Source: a candidate division WWE3 bacterium (GTDB lineage: Bacteria > Patescibacteriota > WWE3 > UBA101185 > UBA10185). Taken from it: a stretch of 35,939 nt of DNA. Shown here piece by piece: positions 31,743 to 35,939 of the stretch. The notes under the pieces are model-generated. The model worked only from the letters and a program-made list of their open reading frames with translations. It was not told the DNA's origin and did not search any database. Within the stretch, counting starts at the first letter, position 1. Every line of letters starts with the position of its first letter. A program made the position numbers and the translations under genes. The stretch lies in the NCBI GenBank assembly GCA_003599255.1, contig QZJF01000017.1, forward strand, positions 1 to 35,939, in the 5' to 3' direction.

Positions 31743-32960
31743 TCAACCGGAGAACATATTTATTATGAAATAAAGATTGGTAAAAGAAACTACCAACATG
31801 AGAATTTTCATCCTATCCGATAGTTTGTTATTTTTGGCGGTATATTCCGAGACGAACAATATGTATATAAAAGGAAGAAAGTCCAAAGAATATTTGTACC
31901 CGAACTGCACCCAGCCCACGCCAAAATACAGCAATATTGGAATACTAATTAAAAGAGACGTTAGCAGTAGAAGCAGGCTTTCGCGTTTTTTGTATGTATA
32001 AGTAAAAAGCAAAAGAAGAAAAGGAGAAGTGAAAAATATTCCCATTCCCCAAGTAGACGCCTTGATATATGGTGAGGCTAGAACGTGAGACAAACTGCCT
32101 TCTATAAACACCGGATCGGGAGACTTTAAGAAAAGATAATATAAATTCCCGGGCAGGTGCCTTAGACTAAACACTCCCATATTTCTTGCTTCCTGGTGCC
32201 ACGGCCATAATTTATTTTGAATGTAGCCCAGTTCTTTCCATGTATCATATCTGGCGTAATTATAGGCAAACATAAGCAAGAGGCACAAAATGAAGGGCCA
32301 AAGAAGCGCAAATAGCTCCTTTGCCATTCTTTTCGGGTCTTTCTTATCCAGCCAATTCTTCGAAATTACCGATAGCACAAAGAACATCAAACCAATAGCC
32401 CCTGTGAATCTTGTTAGGGCTATCAGCCCGAAAATAAGACCTATGACGGACAATGGAACACCCCTTTTGTACAAAAGATAGGACAGAAATATTAAGAATA
32501 CCGTAATCGTATGTGCCAGAAACCAACTCCAAGGAAGCATCGCCATTCCCAAGAAAGGCGTACAGACCAAAAAAGCGTATGCCCAAAATGCCACATCTTC
32601 TTTGGCTCCTTTATCTTTGAAAATTCTTTTCAGGACCAGAAACAAAAGACCCACAACAACTAAATTTAAATACCCCTGATAATATACCTGACTAAATAAC
32701 CCAAAAATCCAGACAAAAGGCATCATTAACACTGCCGGAAACGGGGGATTAGGCCAATAATAATGACCCCCGTATTCAACTGTATCCCACAAAACCCCGG
32801 GAAGTTCGACAAAATAAAGCTTTCCTTGTAAAAAAGATTGTGCTAGAAGATAATAATGATTGTTGCTGGTAACTTTAAGGTTAGAAATCACTATCAGCAC
32901 AAAAAAGAAAACTAGAGATATCTTGACCAGTTTATTCAAAACATTGGGAAATTTATCCAT
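31743..32960 (-). CDS. Polytopic membrane protein, possible glycosyltransferase
   Basis: 405 aa with about 10 TM helices. The first outer loop ends in 'YGGHYYWPNPPFPAVLMMPFVW' (about 63-84), a Pro/Trp-rich element seen in several GT-C-like and surface-polysaccharide proteins. No Asp-Glu catalytic pair like that of the 27244 gene was found, so the assignment is tentative. It lies upstream of dnaG on the same strand with a 50-nt gap. It is divergent from the 32982 methyltransferase across only 21 nt. Confidence 0.65.
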   Translation of the reverse strand: MDKFPNVLNKLVKISLVFFFVLIVISNLKVTSNNHYYLLAQSFLQGKLYFVELPGVLWDTVEYGGHYYWPNPPFPAVLMMPFVWIFGLFSQVYYQGYLNLVVVGLLFLVLKRIFKDKGAKEDVAFWAYAFLVCTPFLGMAMLPWSWFLAHTITVFLIFLSYLLYKRGVPLSVIGLIFGLIALTRFTGAIGLMFFVLSVISKNWLDKKDPKRMAKELFALLWPFILCLLLMFAYNYARYDTWKELGYIQNKLWPWHQEARNMGVFSLRHLPGNLYYLFLKSPDPVFIEGSLSHVLASPYIKASTWGMGIFFTSPFLLLLFTYTYKKRESLLLLLTSLLISIPILLYFGVGWVQFGYKYSLDFLPFIYILFVSEYTAKNNKLSDRMKILMLVVSFTNLYFIINMFSG

Positions 32961-32981
32961 TCTGAGTTTAAATAGTATAGT

Positions 32982-33761
32982 ATGAGCAAATATTTTGAAA
33001 GCTACATCAGAATAGCCCCATTCTCACACTCCATGTGGAGGGCAAATGAGGCTAACCTTATTTCTGCAGTACCTATAGAAAAACCTTTACTCGACATAGG
33101 TTGCGGTTTTGGAGAATTTGGTGGTGTGTTTTTTAACACCAATGTTGAAGTCGGCATAGATATTTCACAAAGAGATCTTGATATTGCTAAGGGGAAAAAA
33201 CTATTCGACAAGTTAATACTCGCAGACGCAACAAATCTTCCGTTTGAAGATGGTACTTTTGCATCCTGTATATCCATAAGTACTCTGGAACATATCAAGG
33301 ATTCAAAAAAGGTTATATGCGAGGCATACAGGGTTCTAAGGGACGGAGGTAAGTTTATCTTTACAGTTCCTACATCCGATATCAACAATCACCTTGTTGG
33401 CGCAAAATTGTTTAACAAGTTAGGTCTCCAGCAACTCGCGGATAAATACACGCGCATGTACCACAAGGTTTTTATGCATGAAACAATTGAAGAAAAGAAT
33501 ACCTGGATTCAATGGGTAAAGGATGCCGGATTTAAAGAGATTACAACCGCGGACACGATGTCAGCTGAACATGTTAGGATATTTGAACTCTTTCTGCTTC
33601 CGGCATTTCCATCACAAATTCTAAGAAAATTAACCGGAAACAGGCATATTATAAACTTCCCACTAAGAACCGAACTACTCACAAAACTTTACAAGTCATT
33701 AAATGAACGTAACGAGATAAAAATGAATAGTTCAAATATTTTAATAGTTGCATCAAGATAA
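32982..33761 (+). CDS. Class I SAM-dependent methyltransferase
   Basis: 259 aa. Motif I is 'LLDIGCGFGEFGG' (about residues 36-48), post-I Asp is in 'VGIDISQRDL', and the acidic 'ADATNLPFEDGTFASCISISTLEHI' (about 80-104) gives motifs II-III in the Methyltransf_11/25 style. The C-terminal extension of about 100 residues is helical. The stop is directly followed by the next methyltransferase (1-nt spacing), so they form one unit near glycosyltransferases, which points to sugar or lipid modification; the substrate is unproven. Confidence 0.82.
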   Translation: MSKYFESYIRIAPFSHSMWRANEANLISAVPIEKPLLDIGCGFGEFGGVFFNTNVEVGIDISQRDLDIAKGKKLFDKLILADATNLPFEDGTFASCISISTLEHIKDSKKVICEAYRVLRDGGKFIFTVPTSDINNHLVGAKLFNKLGLQQLADKYTRMYHKVFMHETIEEKNTWIQWVKDAGFKEITTADTMSAEHVRIFELFLLPAFPSQILRKLTGNRHIINFPLRTELLTKLYKSLNERNEIKMNSSNILIVASR

Positions 33762-34586
33762 ATGACAAACTGCAGGATATGCAATAACACAAATATCACA
33801 ACTCTTGAATTACCAAAATTTAAACTCGACCAATGCAGTGATTGTGGCTACGCTCAGTTGAGCAAATACCCTTCCGAAGAAGAAGTTGAAAAAATTTACA
33901 AAGATAACTATTTCGAGGAAAAGAGAGGATCGGATCATATAAATGATTCCAAAATGAAATTTGAGTTTGTGGAAAAATTCATAAAAAAAGATGGGCTTTT
34001 ATTGGATTTCGGGTGCGGTACGGGAAATTTTCTAAAGTCGGCAAAAGAGGCGGGATACAACGTGTGCGGGTTTGATGTTTCCGAGTATGCGGCAGAATAT
34101 GTTAAGACAAATCTGAATATTGAAACAAAATCCGGCAAGTTCAATGAGGATGTATATGCGCAGGAATCCATAGATGCTGTTACAAGTTTTGACGTTATAG
34201 AACACCTGACAAATTTTGAGTACATGGTTGATTGTTTTAAAACATGGCTAAAACCCGGAGGATACTTATTCCTAACGACCCCGGATATCAAAAGTTGGGA
34301 TGCCGTGGTATTAAAAAAGAACTGGTACGGATTTCAGAAATACCCGGAACACATAAACTTCTTTACTTCTAAATCACTGCGGATATTGCTGGAATCCCAA
34401 GGCTTTAAAGTTGAAAAGGTTAAGGTATGGGGATTTGTAAGATCTTTTGAATACATATTCACCCATTGGATAAAGAACTCGAAAGTACAAAACATTTCAT
34501 TAAAAGTACTCAGGGCGCTACATCTGCAAAACATTGAAATTTATATCCCCATGGTCGATCTTATGCTAGTTGCTAAAAAAGATTAG
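33762..34586 (+). CDS. Zinc-ribbon plus methyltransferase protein
   Basis: 274 aa. An N-terminal CxxC...CxxC ribbon ('CRICNN' at 4-9, 'CSDCGY' near 24-29) is followed by 'YPSEEEVEKIYKDNYF' and motif I 'LLDFGCGTGNFLKSA' (about 82-96), with 'DAVTSFDVIEHL' near 139-150. This arrangement is typical of the zinc-binding C-methyltransferases and related sugar-modifying Methyltransf_23 proteins of polysaccharide clusters. It overlaps the convergent 34566 gene by 21 nt. Confidence 0.85.
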   Translation: MTNCRICNNTNITTLELPKFKLDQCSDCGYAQLSKYPSEEEVEKIYKDNYFEEKRGSDHINDSKMKFEFVEKFIKKDGLLLDFGCGTGNFLKSAKEAGYNVCGFDVSEYAAEYVKTNLNIETKSGKFNEDVYAQESIDAVTSFDVIEHLTNFEYMVDCFKTWLKPGGYLFLTTPDIKSWDAVVLKKNWYGFQKYPEHINFFTSKSLRILLESQGFKVEKVKVWGFVRSFEYIFTHWIKNSKVQNISLKVLRALHLQNIEIYIPMVDLMLVAKKD

Positions 34587-35024
34587 CACTAAACCAATTG
34601 CGCTTAATACAGTAATCGACTGCATTGTCACTTGCATAATAATAAAACACTTTTGCTCGGAAATGTTACCAAAAAGTTTTCTTATCACAACAAAATGAGA
34701 GTCAATATAATGAGGGTGATGTCTGGGTTGAATAAATTGCTGAAGAAAGAAATATAGAGTTTCTCCGACACTTCGAATAAGCCAGAAAATCAAAAAGAAT
34801 ACTATCCATATCTCAGGGCGTCCTAAATACAATGCCAACCCTGCCATACCAGCGTGGAGAAGTCCTAAAACAAATACGTCCTCCCATACAAACGCACCGA
34901 TGGGAAATGCCCACCACCAGATAAATTCGCACTCATTTGAGTTCCTTCTTATTTTGGACACCGCAAATAATGATAAAAACATAGATGACAGCCCCCAGAT
35001 TGTTACGAAAGTTGAACTCAACAT
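34566..35024 (-). CDS. Small polytopic membrane protein
   Basis: 152 aa with about four TM helices (residues 3-24, 34-65, 70-92, 130-150). Polar markers in or near helices are 'IWWWAFPIGAFVWED' and 'RSVGETLYFFLQQF', then 'RHHPHYID', which looks like a conserved loop motif with several His. No named family was recognised. The start is 22 nt beyond the 3' end of the tRNA-Ser gene on the same strand with no clear promoter between, so it may be read from the tRNA transcript. Confidence 0.65.
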   Translation of the reverse strand: MLSSTFVTIWGLSSMFLSLFAVSKIRRNSNECEFIWWWAFPIGAFVWEDVFVLGLLHAGMAGLALYLGRPEIWIVFFLIFWLIRSVGETLYFFLQQFIQPRHHPHYIDSHFVVIRKLFGNISEQKCFIIMQVTMQSITVLSAIGLVLIFFSN

Positions 35025-35046
35025 AATCGCTTTGTTTCTTTAAATA

Positions 35047-35136
35047 TGGCGGAGGGAGGGGGATTCGAACCCCCGTGCCCCTTTCAGAGCGCGTCGCTTT
35101 CCAGGCGAGCCGAATAGTCCACTCTCGCATCCCTCC
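35047..35136 (-). tRNA. tRNA-Ser(GGA)
   Basis: 90 nt including an encoded CCA. Acceptor GGAGGGA pairs with TCCCTCC, the T-arm is GGGGG-TTCGAAT-CCCCC, and the anticodon loop CTGGAAA gives anticodon GGA (codons UCC/UCU). The long variable arm is typical of tRNA-Ser. The outermost anticodon-stem pair appears to be a C-C mismatch. Confidence 0.93.
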
Positions 35137-35184
35137 GTATTAAACACTGCCAATTTTACACTAAAGAACAAAACAAATCTTATA

Positions 35185-35190
35185 TATAAT
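35185..35190 (+). promoter_or_regulatory. -10 box of a leaderless promoter
   Basis: TATAAT with 6 nt to the ATG at 35197. The -35 is weak. Confidence 0.55.
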
Positions 35191-35196
35191 AATACT

Positions 35197-35939
35197 ATGT
35201 CCATCAATGGGGAACGCGAAATACCGGCTTTGGCCTACGCACCGGGAGAAGAAATTGGAGTGGGGTGGGAATCTATAGTCAGGGAACTGGGACCTGACTG
35301 GGTAATTAAAGAGGTAAATCCCTTCGATAATGATGGCGAAAAAAAGCCAAAATCAGAATCCCGAATGCGATATTTAAGATCCGAAGAACGCGCAGTAAGA
35401 ATGTCACATGAACAGCAAAGGCTTCAGCAGATATTCGGCGAAGAACATTTTGAAAGAATGTACTTTATTAAAACCGCTGATGAGAAAGGTGAGGAAATAT
35501 TTTTGATGATTCAAAAAAGAGTGCATGGTGCCAACCTAAACGCATACATAAAACGCGAGGACATCACTACAGAACAGTTTATAAAAGAAAACAGGGAGCA
35601 ATTGATGGAACTTGCATGGGGAGCAAAAAAAGCATTTATCGAGTTTGGTATGCCTTTGGATTTTCACATTGGAAACATGATCAGAGAAGAAGCTACCGGA
35701 AATATAAAAATAGTTGACACAGGCGAACCCGCCCGCGGACTCGAACGATTAAGCGGGGAGATCAAACCTCAAGATGTAATGGAAATAATGGAAAGAACGG
35801 AGAAACGATTAAATACCATGCGTACATTAGAAGATAGGCTTGAATTATCACCTGAGGAGGTAAAAGCACTTAACGAGAAATACGATATTGATGAATCAGA
35901 GTTTGGAAAAAGAGTAGAGTTTCTTCAAGGTAAGAAAAA
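35197..35939 (+). CDS. Kinase-like protein, 3' end cut by the window
   Basis: At least 247 codons, open to the window end. The first 60 residues are charged and contain 'GWESIVRELGPDWVIKEVNPF' (a possible nucleotide-binding-loop Lys). Later 'PLDFHIGNMIREE' and 'IKIVDTGEP' look like the catalytic loop (H-x-x-N) and the metal-binding Asp of protein-kinase-like or phosphotransferase folds. The C-terminal visible part is helical and charged. The assignment is by eye. The start is set by the TATAAT 6 nt upstream. It is divergent from tRNA-Ser. Confidence 0.6.
   Translation, partial: MSINGEREIPALAYAPGEEIGVGWESIVRELGPDWVIKEVNPFDNDGEKKPKSESRMRYLRSEERAVRMSHEQQRLQQIFGEEHFERMYFIKTADEKGEEIFLMIQKRVHGANLNAYIKREDITTEQFIKENREQLMELAWGAKKAFIEFGMPLDFHIGNMIREEATGNIKIVDTGEPARGLERLSGEIKPQDVMEIMERTEKRLNTMRTLEDRLELSPEEVKALNEKYDIDESEFGKRVEFLQGKK

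Noticed and set aside
31693-31746. N-terminal extension of dnaG
   Set aside because: The extra residues are unlike primase N-termini and cover the predicted promoter.
34933-35130. 65-codon minus-strand ORF
   Set aside because: It is translated tRNA-Ser sequence plus the start of the 34566 gene out of frame.
1-35939. CRISPR array, insertion sequence, integrase or attachment site
   Set aside because: No regularly spaced direct repeats, transposase motifs or integrase genes were recognised, so a mobile origin for the small-gene units is only a hypothesis.

Overview
The window looks like chromosome of a candidate-phyla-radiation bacterium (Patescibacteria, possibly Dojkabacteria-, Katanobacteria- or Microgenomates-like). 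This is an inference from many short membrane-anchored orphan proteins, compact overlapping operons, moderate-to-low GC judged by eye, and ordinary TGA stops, which exclude the recoded SR1/Gracilibacteria code. No transposase, integrase, phage gene, CRISPR array or rRNA was seen.

Layout. 1-5430: membrane-anchored orphans, a HEAT-like protein, an MgtC/SapB protein and TspO. 5440-9960: orphans, a thioredoxin-CcdA fusion, a cupin and a two-TM protein. 9960-17560: a striking run of short plus-strand genes (VOC-fold, CPBP protease, lipoprotein, Cys-rich microprotein, small membrane proteins), mostly with their own promoter, strong Shine-Dalgarno (SD) and terminator, interleaved with minus-strand genes (UDP-glucuronate decarboxylase-like SDR, tag, HD hydrolase). 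17684-20621: a tight operon of methyltransferase, mscL, msrB, msrA, GNAT and an FAM173-like membrane methyltransferase. 20618-26627 (minus): mutS-mutL then umuD-umuC, a DNA repair and mutagenesis block. 26648-34586: glycosyltransferase-like membrane proteins and two methyltransferases around dnaG-rpoD, suggesting cell-surface glycan work beside core replication and transcription genes. 34566-35939: a membrane protein, tRNA-Ser(GGA), and a partial kinase-like gene that runs off the end.

The main discovery candidate is a split in gene-start architecture. Many housekeeping-like genes, and several orphans, have a -10 box only 6-7 nt before the start codon, so their mRNAs should be leaderless. A second class, nine promoters all on the plus strand, carries a palindromic CTATAG (usually CCCTATAG) 0-4 nt upstream of the -35 box. 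In each of these the -35/-10 spacer is 16-17 nt, the 5' UTR is about 35-65 nt, the SD is clear, and the gene is usually a short orphan, mostly ending in a hairpin terminator. Two genes in this class (48 and 43 codons) are below usual annotation cut-offs. These look like self-contained expression units embedded between leaderless genes.

Other points: the UmuD homologue has Arg where the catalytic Lys belongs and a short N-terminal arm, so it may be a constitutive UmuD'-like protein. Several gene starts are revised from promoter position (681, 2695, 13994, 16949, 18321, 31692).
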